Source: JAYPWI01 sp038135065 (lineage in GTDB: Bacteria; Actinomycetota; Acidimicrobiia; Acidimicrobiales; Poriferisodalaceae). From it: 64,000 bases of DNA. The notes beneath the pieces were generated by a model that was given only the letters and a program-made list of their open reading frames with translations, did not search any database and was not told the origin of the DNA. This document shows positions 8,781 through 17,738 of the stretch, piece after piece. The position numbers and the translations under genes are program-made. The number at the start of each line of letters is the position of its first letter. The first letter of the stretch is position 1. The stretch covers positions 1-64,000 of the forward strand of contig JAYPWI010000012.1 of NCBI GenBank assembly GCA_038135065.1, given 5' to 3'.

Positions 8781-9035
8781 ATGTCCAAGACCAAGGGCGG
8801 GGGTTCTACCCGTAATGGGCGGGATTCCAACGCCCAGCGCCTCGGCGTGAAGGTGTTCGCCGGCCAGACCATCAACGCTGGGGGCATCATCGTTCGCCAG
8901 CGGGGTACCAAGTTCCATCCCGGGCGTAACGTGGGCATCGGCAAGGACGACACCCTGTTCGCCACCGCCGACGGTGTCGTCGAGTTCGGCTTCCGCAAGG
9001 GTCGCCGTCTCGTGGACGTCGTGCCCCAGGCCTGA
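8781..9035 (+). CDS. rpmA: 50S ribosomal protein L27
   Basis: 84 residues, full length. It begins [20 protein letters not shown] and continues [20 protein letters not shown], the L27 signature, with [16 protein letters not shown] behind it. The N-terminal tail reaches the peptidyl-transferase centre of the ribosome. It shows no Firmicutes-type N-terminal cleavage extension. It directly follows rplU, and the next gene downstream is on the other strand, so the operon probably ends here. Confidence 0.98.
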   Translation: MSKTKGGGSTRNGRDSNAQRLGVKVFAGQTINAGGIIVRQRGTKFHPGRNVGIGKDDTLFATADGVVEFGFRKGRRLVDVVPQA

Positions 9036-9058
9036 CCGACCGAACCTGCTCCGGTCCT

Positions 9059-10672
9059 TCATCGGCCCATCCGATCGCTCAATTCCGCGATCAGCTCGGT
9101 AAAGCTCCACGCCTGATCGGAGTCGATCTCGCTGGCCGCCCGTCGGGCTGCCTTGACGGTCGCCCCCAGGTCGGCGGCGTCCACGTGGTCGCTTCCCCTG
9201 AGGATCTCGGCCGTCGTCGCCACTGCCGCTGTGAAGCGGTAGTGAGCGCTGGCCCGATCGAATGAAGTGGCGAGGGCGTCGGTCGTGACAGCCCCGTCGA
9301 TTTCGTCCACCTCGCCACTGGCAGGGTCGACCCAGCGCAGATGGGCAGTGGCCAGGTGCGCTCCGTCCCCGGCTCGCACCCCAGGTTCCAGTTCGAGTTC
9401 GTACAGGGCAGTGACCGTGTGGCCAGCGCCCACCTCACCGGCATCGACTCCGTCGCTGCGAAATGCCTTGTCGGCGATGTCACGGTTCTCGAACCCGATC
9501 AACCGGTAGGACCGGACGGTGTCCTCGTCGAACACCACCTGGATTCGGGCGTCTCGGGCCACAGTGGCTCGAAGCCCGTCCAGCTGGTCGCCGAAGACGT
9601 TGCGGGCCTCGCTCAACGAGTCCAGGTAGGTGTACCAACCGTCGCCACGGTCGGCCAACTGTTCCAGGAGCTGGTCGTTGAAGTTGCCGAATCCCACCCC
9701 GACGGTGATCAGGTGGATGTCCCGGGTCGTCGCTCGTTCGATCTCGGCCAGCAGGCCGTCCGGATCGGTTGTTCCGACATTGGCCACCCCGTCGGACAGC
9801 AGGATGACCCGATTGACCCGATCGGCCTGCCACATCTCGTCGACGAGGGTGTAGCCCTGCCGGAGGCCCCTCTCGGCGTTGGTCGATCCGCCGGGAACGA
9901 GATGCTCCACGGCAGCCTGGATCCGGTGCAGCTGGTCACCCCTGGTGGGAGGCAACCAGGTGGTCGCCTGGTCGTCGTAGCCGACGATGCTCACCAGATC
10001 CCGTTCGTCCAGCGCAGCAACTGTCGACGAGATGGCCTCGCGCACCAGCGCGATGCGGTTGCCGTTGGACATCGAACCCGATGTGTCGACCACGAACGAC
10101 AGGTTCAACGGAAGCCTGTCTTCGTCAGCGGCCTTGGCTGCGACACCGATGCGCAGGAGGAAGCTCTCGGTGCCGGCCAGGGTGTGGGGGGCACCGTCGG
10201 CGTAGACGGCGAAGGTGCCGTTCTCCGGGGCCGGATAGTTCTGGTCGAAGTAGTTGACCCATTCCTCGACGCGGACCGAAGCGGGGTCCGGGATGAGGCC
10301 TTGCTCGATCCAGGCCCGGCCGACGGTGTACGAGGCGGTGTCCACATCGAGGGCGAAGGTCGACCGGGCATCCTGTGCGGTGACCACGACGGGGTTGACC
10401 CCGCTGTGCTGAAAGGTCACACCTCCCGGTCCCGCTTGCGGCGGCGGTGGTGGTTGGTCGATGCGAGCGGGGGGTGATCCTGCTGCGTCCTCGCGGGCGT
10501 CACCAGAGAGGCTTACCGCTGCACCCGGTTCCTCCTCGGGCATGGCGACGGCATGTTGCCCAGGGTCGGGTCGAGTTGTGTCGCTGCCGAGGGTGGCTGC
10601 CCGTTCGGTTCCGCAGGCTGTCAGCAACAGGACCCCGGTGAGGGTCGTTGCAAGTGTTCGTCGATGAAGCAT
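9059..10672 (-). CDS. VWA-domain lipoprotein (YfbK-like, DUF3520 C-terminus)
   Basis: 537 residues. The start is the ATG behind GAAGGGAG; the longer upstream frame overlaps obg and is not used. The signal peptide ends in a lipobox, LLLTAC (Cys20). A VWF N-terminal segment (FALDVDTASYTVGRAWIEQG) precedes the von Willebrand A domain, whose MIDAS motif is DTSGS near residue 195, with GGSTNAERGL downstream. The C-terminus matches the DUF3520 pattern. It is probably a membrane-anchored, metal-dependent adhesion or scaffold protein outside the membrane. It splits the usual rpmA-obg neighbourhood and is convergent with rpmA; its promoter region is shared with obg. Confidence 0.88.
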   Translation of the reverse strand: MLHRRTLATTLTGVLLLTACGTERAATLGSDTTRPDPGQHAVAMPEEEPGAAVSLSGDAREDAAGSPPARIDQPPPPPQAGPGGVTFQHSGVNPVVVTAQDARSTFALDVDTASYTVGRAWIEQGLIPDPASVRVEEWVNYFDQNYPAPENGTFAVYADGAPHTLAGTESFLLRIGVAAKAADEDRLPLNLSFVVDTSGSMSNGNRIALVREAISSTVAALDERDLVSIVGYDDQATTWLPPTRGDQLHRIQAAVEHLVPGGSTNAERGLRQGYTLVDEMWQADRVNRVILLSDGVANVGTTDPDGLLAEIERATTRDIHLITVGVGFGNFNDQLLEQLADRGDGWYTYLDSLSEARNVFGDQLDGLRATVARDARIQVVFDEDTVRSYRLIGFENRDIADKAFRSDGVDAGEVGAGHTVTALYELELEPGVRAGDGAHLATAHLRWVDPASGEVDEIDGAVTTDALATSFDRASAHYRFTAAVATTAEILRGSDHVDAADLGATVKAARRAASEIDSDQAWSFTELIAELSDRMGR

Positions 10673-10855
10673 CGATCGCTCCCTTCGTGATGCTGTGCGG
10701 CCTTTGACTGCCCGTGGCGGGGCCCTGGTTCCCGTTGTGTGTGACGAACTCGTTTCGGTAGGTCGGGGCTGCTTGGGTGGGCCACCAGATCGGGTGCCGA
10801 CATGTCCGCGGTCCCGCCGCCCAGCCCGCCGGGAGGCCGGGGAAGGGGGTCCCCG

Positions 10856-10861
10856 TATCCT
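10856..10861 (+). promoter_or_regulatory. -10-like hexamer before obg
   Basis: TATCCT lies 8 nt before the GTG start of obg. There is no good Shine-Dalgarno sequence at normal spacing, so a leaderless mRNA is likely. Confidence 0.45.
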
Positions 10862-10869
10862 CAGTAGCC

Positions 10870-12105
10870 GTGTCCGGGTTTGTCGACGAGTGCAATCTCC
10901 ACGCCAAGGGCGGGAACGGCGGCGCCGGCTGTGTGTCGTTCCGCCGGGAAGCTCATGTCTCGCGCGGCGGCCCCGATGGGGGTGACGGTGGAGACGGTGG
11001 CGACGTCTGGCTGGTTGCCGACCGCAACGTTGCATCCCTGCTTGCGTTTCGTGACTTCCCTTTCCGGCGCGGAGACGACGGCACCCATGGGCGCGGTAAG
11101 CGGCAACACGGAAAGTCGGGTGAGGACCAGATTGTGGCGGTACCCGAGGGCACGGTGGTGCGTGACTTCGACGGCGAGGTGGTGGCTGATCTGGTCAATG
11201 CGGGCGATCGCTGGATGGCGGCCCGCGGCGGTCAGGGCGGTCGGGGCAATGCCCGGTTCCTGTCCAACCGGCGTCGGGCCCCCGCATTCGCCGAACAGGG
11301 CGAGGTGGGGGAGGAGCTGTGGCTCCGACTCGAACTCAAGCTGATGGCTGACGTAGCGCTGGTCGGGTTCCCCAATGCCGGCAAGAGCACCCTCATCGGT
11401 CGTGTTTCGGCGGCCCGCCCAAAGGTGGCCGACTATCCCTTCACCACGCTCGAACCCCACCTCGGGGTGGTGCGCAGCTCCGACGACGCCGAGATGGTGG
11501 TGGCGGACATCCCGGGTCTGATCGAGGGCGCGGCCGAGGGGCGCGGATTGGGTCACCAATTCCTCCGTCATGTCGAACGGGCTCGGGTGCTGCTGGTGAT
11601 GGTCGATCTGGCAGAGGTGAGCGGCCGTGATCCGCAGGAACAAGCCGACATCCTGCTCAAGGAACTGTCCGACTACGACCCCGAGCTGGCTCGACGCCCG
11701 AGCCTGGTGGTCGGTACGAAAGCTGATGTCGCGACCCTGCCGTGGGATGGCCACCGTTTGAGCGCAGTGACCGGGGAAGGGGTCGACGAGATCGTCGGCC
11801 GCCTGTTCTCCATGGTCCAGCAGGCACGGGCATCGGATCCCGAACCCACACAGTTCGTCGTGCACCGCCCGGTGCCAGAGGGGGTCAGTGTCGTACGTCA
11901 CGACGACGGATCCTTCGAGGTGCTCGGGCGGCAGGCGTTGCGGGCGGTCGCTCTCAGCGATCTCACCGACGTCGAGGCGCTGGCCCATGCCCAACAGCGT
12001 TTGGATCAGCTCAGGGTGCCCCGTGCCCTTGCCCGGGCCGGCGCGAAGTCGGGCGATATCGTCGTCATCGGCGACTTCCAGTTCGAGTACGAGCCCGACC
12101 TGTGA
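10870..12105 (+). CDS. obg: GTPase Obg/CgtA
   Basis: 411 residues. The GTG start was chosen because Obg proteins begin with the form M-x-x-FVDE. The Gly-rich Obg fold (GGDGGDGGDVWL) is residues 1-157. The G domain has GFPNAGKS (166-173), DYPFTT, ADIPGLIEGAAEG, GTKAD in place of NKxD, and SAVTG. A C-terminal OCT domain (about 335-411) completes the long actinobacterial form. Obg is an essential ribosome-assembly and stress GTPase. proB follows after 25 nt. The GTKAD version of the G4 motif is seen in some actinobacteria. Confidence 0.96.
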   Translation: MSGFVDECNLHAKGGNGGAGCVSFRREAHVSRGGPDGGDGGDGGDVWLVADRNVASLLAFRDFPFRRGDDGTHGRGKRQHGKSGEDQIVAVPEGTVVRDFDGEVVADLVNAGDRWMAARGGQGGRGNARFLSNRRRAPAFAEQGEVGEELWLRLELKLMADVALVGFPNAGKSTLIGRVSAARPKVADYPFTTLEPHLGVVRSSDDAEMVVADIPGLIEGAAEGRGLGHQFLRHVERARVLLVMVDLAEVSGRDPQEQADILLKELSDYDPELARRPSLVVGTKADVATLPWDGHRLSAVTGEGVDEIVGRLFSMVQQARASDPEPTQFVVHRPVPEGVSVVRHDDGSFEVLGRQALRAVALSDLTDVEALAHAQQRLDQLRVPRALARAGAKSGDIVVIGDFQFEYEPDL

Positions 12106-12130
12106 GTCGGTGACAGGAAATCGGCGTCAC

Positions 12131-13213
12131 ATGCGGATCATCGTGAAAATCGGGACGTCGTCGGTGACGGCCGCCGACGGCCATGTAGACACCCAGGCCC
12201 TCATGAAGCTGACCAATGAGGTGGTCAACGCTCGCCGGGCAGGTCATGAGGTCGTGGTGGTCACCTCCGGTGCCATCACCGCCGGCGTGCAGCGGCTCGG
12301 CATCGATCGACCGACCGAACCCGAGATGCTGCAGGCCCTCTCTGCAGTTGGTCAGATCGACCTGATGCGGGTGTACAGCGAGTTGTTGGACCGGCACGGT
12401 CTGACCTGTGGTCAGGTGTTGCTTGCCCCTCACGATTTCAGGGACCGCAACCAGTACCTCCATGCCAAAACGACATTCGAGCACCTGCTCGGTTTGGGCG
12501 TCGTTCCCATCGTCAACGAGAACGATGCAGTGGCCGACGACGCGATCCGTTTCGGTGACAACGATCGAATCGCCGCCCTGGTGGCGAATCTGCTCGCCGC
12601 AGACCTGTTGATCCTGCTCACCGATACCGACGGAGTGCTTTCTGCAGATCCCCGTCAGGATCCCGGGGCGACCCTCATCGAGGAGATCCGGGAGTTCGAC
12701 CACGAGGTCGAACAGGTCGCTGGAGCAGCAGGTCTGCGGGGGAGTGGAGGAATGGCCTCGAAGCTCGCCGCAGCCAAGATGGCGTCGTGGAGTGGGGTGC
12801 GCACGGTGATTGCTGCTGCGACCCGGCCCGGGGTGGTGCAGGACGCCGTCGAGGGCCGCTCTGGCATCGGCACCTCGGTTGCGGCGCGTAATGCGCGGAT
12901 CTCGGCCCGGAAGCTGTGGATCGGCTTCGCTGTGCAGTCAGCGGGCACCGTTGTCGTCGACGACGGTGCCCGATCGGCGCTTTTGGAGCGCGGGCGTTCA
13001 CTGTTGCCAGCCGGCGTGATCGGGGTCGATGGAGAGTTCGGCTCGAACGAAGCCGTCGACGTGGTCGGCCCGACTGGTGCCGTGTTCGCAAAGGGTCTCG
13101 TCGGGATGGGTTCAGCGGCCCTACGAGGAGCCATGGGGCGGCGTAGTGACGACCTGCAACCCGGGACACCCCTCCTGGTCATCCACGCCGACGACCTGGT
13201 CCTGCTGCCCTGA
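12131..13213 (+). CDS. proB: Glutamate 5-kinase
   Basis: 360 residues: an amino acid kinase domain followed by a PUA domain from about residue 270. Motifs include MRIIVKIGTSSVT, VVVVTSGAITAG, NENDAVADDAI with FGDNDRIAALVA, and LLTDTDGVLSADPR. It phosphorylates glutamate in the first step of proline synthesis; glutamyl phosphate is normally passed to ProA. proA is not next door and not in the window. It is probably cotranscribed with obg. A small inverted repeat (CGGTT-CCG-AACCG, 13224-13236) separates it from the convergent PilZ gene. Confidence 0.96.
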   Translation: MRIIVKIGTSSVTAADGHVDTQALMKLTNEVVNARRAGHEVVVVTSGAITAGVQRLGIDRPTEPEMLQALSAVGQIDLMRVYSELLDRHGLTCGQVLLAPHDFRDRNQYLHAKTTFEHLLGLGVVPIVNENDAVADDAIRFGDNDRIAALVANLLAADLLILLTDTDGVLSADPRQDPGATLIEEIREFDHEVEQVAGAAGLRGSGGMASKLAAAKMASWSGVRTVIAAATRPGVVQDAVEGRSGIGTSVAARNARISARKLWIGFAVQSAGTVVVDDGARSALLERGRSLLPAGVIGVDGEFGSNEAVDVVGPTGAVFAKGLVGMGSAALRGAMGRRSDDLQPGTPLLVIHADDLVLLP

Positions 13214-13236
13214 CTGCAGTGTGCGGTTCCGAACCG

Positions 13237-13884
13237 TCAGCTCGTCACCGCGGGAAGTCCGAGATCTCGGAGCAGGTCGCCGATGCCGCCCTCCACGGCG
13301 GCTCGTAGCTGCTCGGCAGCGGCAGGGCTCCCGTCGGCGAATGCAAGCCTGACCTCGTACTGCCGCCCGCCGATACCGCTCGGGGAGATGTCGAGAACGG
13401 TGGCAGCTACCCGGAGCAGGGGCTCGCTGCAGGCCACCTCGATGGTGCAGCCGAGCGAGGTCGGTAGGGAGCGAAGGCGTAGGCGGGCACCCCCGACGCT
13501 GAGATCGATGACGGTCGCATCGACCGCTGGGCCGCCGTCGTCGGGAACCACCCGTGCCGGGATGATCCGATGCAAGCGGTTGTCCCGCCGCTCGTCGAAG
13601 CCGTTCTCGGAGAGAAGATCACCGGTCAGCAATAGGAGACCGACGGGGTCCGCAGACGAGTGGACGACGTCGACGGAAATCCAGTGACCTTGCTGGTTGT
13701 CCGCCCGGAGACGGACCTCGCACCCCGAGACGGGACGCTCACCGAGTTGGGCTGGGTCGCACAGGACGAGGAAGTGGCTGTCATCGCGGGCCGCTAACTG
13801 GGCTCGGATGGGTTCTGTTCGCTCGGGGTAGCCCTCGATCGAGACCCAGTCGCCGGCCGCCAGGAGAGGGGGGTTCATGCTCAT
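13237..13884 (-). CDS. PilZ-domain protein
   Basis: 215 residues. An N-terminal YcgR-like beta domain of about 95 residues is followed by a PilZ domain with the c-di-GMP-binding pattern: RRDNR (RxxxR) near residue 100 and DLSVGGARLRL (D/NxSxxG) near 125. It probably binds cyclic di-GMP and passes the signal to motility or surface structures. The type IV pilin-like genes at the window start make a pilus link reasonable but unproven. It is divergent from the propeller gene with a 21-nt gap, and convergent with proB. Confidence 0.82.
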   Translation of the reverse strand: MSMNPPLLAAGDWVSIEGYPERTEPIRAQLAARDDSHFLVLCDPAQLGERPVSGCEVRLRADNQQGHWISVDVVHSSADPVGLLLLTGDLLSENGFDERRDNRLHRIIPARVVPDDGGPAVDATVIDLSVGGARLRLRSLPTSLGCTIEVACSEPLLRVAATVLDISPSGIGGRQYEVRLAFADGSPAAAEQLRAAVEGGIGDLLRDLGLPAVTS

Positions 13885-13905
13885 GGCAATGCCACACTGG
13901 AGGCC

Positions 13906-15268
13906 ATGCCTAGATCTTCGGCTTCTGGTCGCCGGTACTTGAGGGTTGGAGCCAGTCGGTTCCTTGTCGCCCTGAGCCTGTGCATCATCGGAACCGGGTG
14001 CGGATCTGCCGACCTCGTTGGCTCCGATGCAGCGCCGACCTCTGGCCCGGTGCAGTCCGCAAGCAGTGCTCCAGCTGGCGACGAACCGGTTGCCGACGAC
14101 CCACGCGATGCTGGGGTGAAGAACGTGCCGGAGTCGACCACCACCGAGGTCGAAGCCTCCGACGACCCGACATCACGCACCGATGGGCTGGCGGTGCCGC
14201 AGGGATGCGCATGGGTTGGTCCGGGGCCGCTCGCAACCCTCACCTACGTCTCGGGTGGACAGTTGCGGGAGGTGCTGGGCGACAACGAGCAGCGATGTCT
14301 GGCCGAGGTGGGGTCCTCCGCCCTGCTCTCCTGGTCGCCACCGGGTGACAAGGTCGTGCTCGGTGACGGCACGGTGATCGACGCCTCAGGTGCCGTGACC
14401 ACGGTCGGCGCCGGTGCCACGGGTGGGTGGACCTGGCCGACCGGCCGTCGCTTCGTGCGGGCCGANNNNNNNNNNGGCCGACGGTGATCGCTTGACGAAG
14501 GTAGAGAGCGATGGGTCGGGGGTCATCGACATCTCGTTCCTCGATGAGCACAGGGCGGCCGTGTACCACCCTGACGGGATGCATCTCGCAGTTGCGGGTC
14601 GGGGGACGGCAACCGCGGAGTGGTGGGACGGATCCAAGCTGGTCACCGAGGAGTGGACCCAGACCGGCCTGTTCCTGGTGCGCAACGACGGCACGGGCGA
14701 ACAGGTGTGGATCGATACCGGTGAGGCCACGATCGACGAAGTGCTGTTCTCCGCCGATGGCACCCGGTTGTCGTTTGTTGCCGACCACGGCGGGGTGTGG
14801 CACATCCACTCCTTCGACCTGCCCGATCTCTTGTTCGAGACCGAGGACGGACAGCGGATTCTCTCGGCTCTGCCCGAAGATCCGTCGGTGCTCGAGGCCC
14901 AGTACGAGAGTCCGGCCAGGCTCTACGGCGCCGTCATCGACCCGAACCGGCCCGAACGTCTGGCGGTGGCCGAAGGGTCCTGCGACGGTGGTTCCACCGT
15001 CGAGGTGGTCGATCTCACAGCTGGTGGGTACCCGACACCTGTCGCCTCCGATCTCAGTGCCGTCCCAGTGGGATTCGTGAGTGACTCGACCATTGCAATC
15101 CTCGAACACGGCATCGACTGTGGTGCTCCGGGTGCCCTCTGGCTCGTCGATCTCGGTACCGGGCAGCGCACCCTTGTGGCCGCCGCTGTGGAAGCTGCCT
15201 CCGTTCGCTCGGTTGCCCCCGACCTTCGCCTCACCCTGTCGGACGTCATCGTCGCCGGATTCGCCTGA
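13906..15268 (+). CDS. Secreted beta-propeller-like protein interrupted by an N-run
   Basis: The frame is broken only by ten Ns (14466-14475). Both flanks carry GGCCGA; joining on this overlap removes 16 nt and restores one frame (...RRFVRADGDRLTKVES...) of 448 residues. A hydrophobic signal (FLVALSLCIIGTGC) near residues 20-35 suggests export and possible lipidation. A disordered Ser/Thr/Ala linker follows, then repeated WD40/TolB-like propeller blades (SPPGDKVVLGDG, SADGTRLSFVADHGG). The function is unknown; such proteins often bind ligands or partners outside the membrane. A hairpin follows the stop. Confidence 0.75.
14466..14475. other. Assembly gap (10 N) with overlapping flanks
   Basis: GGCCGA ends the left side and begins the right side. 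Collapsing the gap on that overlap rejoins the two reading frames of the surrounding gene, so there is probably no missing sequence. Confidence 0.8.
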
Positions 15269-15279
15269 TAGCACCCGAT

Positions 15280-15295
15280 CCGCCCGGTCGGGCGG
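15280..15295. terminator. Bidirectional hairpin between convergent genes
   Basis: CCGCCCG-GT-CGGGCGG is a perfect 7-bp inverted repeat between two converging stop codons. It lacks a T-tract, as is usual for high-GC actinobacteria. Confidence 0.5.
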
Positions 15296-15297
15296 TC

Positions 15298-16734
15298 TCA
15301 ATCAGGTCGATGCCCCTCGACATCGGCGGCCGTCAGCGAGCGGAGGTCTGCATCCGAAGGGTCGCTGATCCCGACGATGCGTGCTGCATGAGCGAGCATC
15401 GCCCGCTCGAACATGGTGCGAGCCAATCGGCCGTTGCCGAAACCGCGGCCTCGTTCCACCCCGGCCAATGCTCGGCCGACAGCCTCCAGCGCTCCTGGCG
15501 TCGGGTCGTAATCGTCGATTCGGCAGCAATGCTCGAAGATGGCCACCAGCTCGGTGTCGTGGTAGTCGGGGAAGTGGATCACGGTCGGGAATCGGCTCCG
15601 CAGACCCGGGTTGGCGTCGAGGAAGTCGTCCATCTCCTCGGGGTAGCCCGCGACGATCACCACCAGGTCGTCCCGATGATCCTCCATGCGCTTGACGAGT
15701 GCGTCGAGGGCTTCCTGGCCGAAATCGCTCGGCCCTCCTCGGACCAAGCTGTATGCCTCATCGATGAGCAGGACACCGCCACGGGCTTCCTCCACCACAG
15801 CATCGACCCGGTTGGCCGTCTGGCCCACGTATCCAGCGACCAAGCCGGCCCGGTCCGTTTCTACGAGATGCCCGCTGGATACGACCCCCAGCGCCTGGTA
15901 GATGCCTGCCAGCAGACGGGCCACCGTGGTCTTGCCCGTTCCCGGATTCCCGGTGAAGACCAGATGATGTGACGAACTTGGTCGGGCCATGCCTCTCTGA
16001 GAACGCAGGCGCTGGACATTGAGCAGGTTCGTGACCTGACGGACCTGGCGCTTGACCGGCTCGAGTCCGATCATGGCCTCGAGCTCTGCGAGAAGCTCGG
16101 TGAGGTCAGGGTCTGCCGTCCGAGCAGCCGGCGGGTCGCCAACCCGATGGGCGGGAGTGGGATGCCGGCGGGTCAGCCCTGCCGCCTGGAGCTGCCCGAC
16201 CAGAATTCCGCGCCATCGATCGACTGCGGTCGCCTCGGCTGGCGATCGGTAGCCGTCCAGGGCGATGACGGCCTCGGCCAACTCCAGTGCGAGGTCGTGG
16301 TACCGCCAGGCGAAATGGCTGCCCTCCCGGCTATCGAGGGTCACGAGCAGACCGAACAGTGGGCTCGGAGCATCCAGCCATGTCCGGGCTCGATGCAGCA
16401 CGCCGGAGGTTCGCAAGCTGACGGGCGTTTGGGAGGCCAGCCACGGGTCGGCGATGCGATCACGGAAGTGGTCGATGAAGCTCTCGAGCTCCTCGTCGGT
16501 GTACAGACCGTCGACCTCGATGAGGGACCGAACGATCTCCACTGCATCGCGCAAGGGCTGCACGTCGTCGAGGTCGACGGCATTGTGGGATTCGATGTCG
16601 CTCCTGAGTCGGGTCAGGGCCGGGCCGATCGCTGCGACGAAGTTGTCGACGGCATCGGCGAGTCGCCGATCGCTGGGTTCGAACGCCACCCCTGTCCATC
16701 GGACACCGGCTCGCCGGATTGAATGTCGCCGCAC
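15298..16734 (-). CDS. CbxX/CfxQ-type AAA ATPase
   Basis: 478 residues from a GTG start. An N-terminal helical domain of about 220 residues has no motif I recognise. The AAA domain shows Walker A GNPGTGKTT, the pore/CfxQ signature GLVAGYVGQTA, Walker B GGVLLIDEAYSL, and arginine finger NPGLRSRFP. The C-terminal lid ends in GRGFGNGRLARTMFERA. The architecture resembles CbxX/CfxQ (Rubisco activase-like), SpoVK and the EccA ATPases of type VII secretion. No Rubisco or ESX genes are present here, so the client is unknown. It is divergent from the MoxR gene with a 121-nt spacer. Confidence 0.85.
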   Translation of the reverse strand: MRRHSIRRAGVRWTGVAFEPSDRRLADAVDNFVAAIGPALTRLRSDIESHNAVDLDDVQPLRDAVEIVRSLIEVDGLYTDEELESFIDHFRDRIADPWLASQTPVSLRTSGVLHRARTWLDAPSPLFGLLVTLDSREGSHFAWRYHDLALELAEAVIALDGYRSPAEATAVDRWRGILVGQLQAAGLTRRHPTPAHRVGDPPAARTADPDLTELLAELEAMIGLEPVKRQVRQVTNLLNVQRLRSQRGMARPSSSHHLVFTGNPGTGKTTVARLLAGIYQALGVVSSGHLVETDRAGLVAGYVGQTANRVDAVVEEARGGVLLIDEAYSLVRGGPSDFGQEALDALVKRMEDHRDDLVVIVAGYPEEMDDFLDANPGLRSRFPTVIHFPDYHDTELVAIFEHCCRIDDYDPTPGALEAVGRALAGVERGRGFGNGRLARTMFERAMLAHAARIVGISDPSDADLRSLTAADVEGHRPD

Positions 16735-16855
16735 CGGCCGACCCGTGGATCGTGAGCGGGCCTTGCCAGTTCGCTAGGCTCTCCCGAGTGCTCGAGTTCG
16801 GATCCGGGCATCCCGTGAACCCGGATATCCGGCACCTGACAAGGAGACTGCCCAC

Positions 16856-17734
16856 ATGGCGGACACCATTTTCAACGACCTTGCATCGGTGAGGCAGGGC
16901 CTGAAAGGCGTCGACTACCTCGCCGACGACGGCATCGCCAGCGTGGTGTTCCTGGCTGAGAAGTTGGGCAAGCCGATCCTGGTCGAAGGGCCGGCGGGCA
17001 CCGGCAAGACCGAGTTGGCCAAGTCGGTCGCCGCCATGACAGGTAGCCGCCTGATCCGTCTGCAGTGCTATGAGGGCCTCGACGAGGCCAAGGCGTTGTA
17101 CGAATGGAACTACAAGAAGCAGTTGCTGCGCATCCAGGCCGACCGGGGTAACGAGAACGCCGAGGACTGGGCGGAACTCCAGGACGACATCTTCAACGAC
17201 GAGTTCCTCTTGACCCGTCCCCTCCTCGAAGCCATCACGGCCGAGGATCGGGTTGTGCTCCTCATCGACGAGGTGGACCGGGTGGAGATCGAGACCGAGG
17301 CCCTCCTCCTGGAGATCCTCTCCGACTACCAGGTGTCGATCCCCGAACTGGGCACCATCGTGGCGACCCAGGTACCCCTCGTCTTCCTGACCTCGAACAA
17401 CACCCGTGAGCTGTCCGAGGCGCTGAAGCGTCGCTGCCTCTTCCTTCACATCGACTACCCACAGCTCGAGCGTGAGAAGGAGATCGTGGTCACCAAGGTC
17501 GAAGGGGTGACCGAGAACCTGGCCGAACAGATTGCGCGCATCGTACGTTCGATCCGACAGCTGGAGCTGAAGAAAAGCCCATCGGTGTCCGAGACACTGG
17601 ACTGGGCCCGAACCCTCGTTCTGCTGGGGATCGAGAACATCGACATCGACACGGCCAAGCAATCTCTCCACATCCTGCTGAAGTACCAGTCGGACATCGA
17701 GAAGGCCGCCAAGGAACTGACCCTCGAGGGGTGA
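16856..17734 (+). CDS. MoxR-family AAA ATPase
   Basis: 292 residues. Walker A is GPAGTGKTE (about residues 43-51), Walker B is VVLLIDEVDR, sensor 1 is VFLTSNNTRELS, and the arginine finger region is ALKRRCLFLHIDYP. MoxR ATPases work with VWA proteins as chaperones that mature metal-containing or protein complexes. A good ribosome site (AAGGAG) lies 8 nt before the ATG, unlike the leaderless genes nearby; TAGGCT near 16775 could be its -10. The VWA partner starts 4 nt after the stop, so the two form an operon. The close fit to CoxD-type sequences suggests cofactor insertion, but no oxidase genes flank it. Confidence 0.93.
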   Translation: MADTIFNDLASVRQGLKGVDYLADDGIASVVFLAEKLGKPILVEGPAGTGKTELAKSVAAMTGSRLIRLQCYEGLDEAKALYEWNYKKQLLRIQADRGNENAEDWAELQDDIFNDEFLLTRPLLEAITAEDRVVLLIDEVDRVEIETEALLLEILSDYQVSIPELGTIVATQVPLVFLTSNNTRELSEALKRRCLFLHIDYPQLEREKEIVVTKVEGVTENLAEQIARIVRSIRQLELKKSPSVSETLDWARTLVLLGIENIDIDTAKQSLHILLKYQSDIEKAAKELTLEG

Positions 17735-17738
17735 TCCG

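Noticed and set aside
9341..10477. 378-codon plus-strand frame
   Set aside because: It is antisense to the VWA lipoprotein, which has a signal peptide, lipobox and MIDAS motif.
10777..10869. N-terminal extension of Obg from ATG 10777
   Set aside because: The extra 31 residues are not part of Obg homologues and lie upstream of a -10-like element; GTG 10870 matches the family start.
10861..11994. 377-codon minus-strand frame
   Set aside because: It is antisense to obg, whose GTPase motifs are unmistakable.
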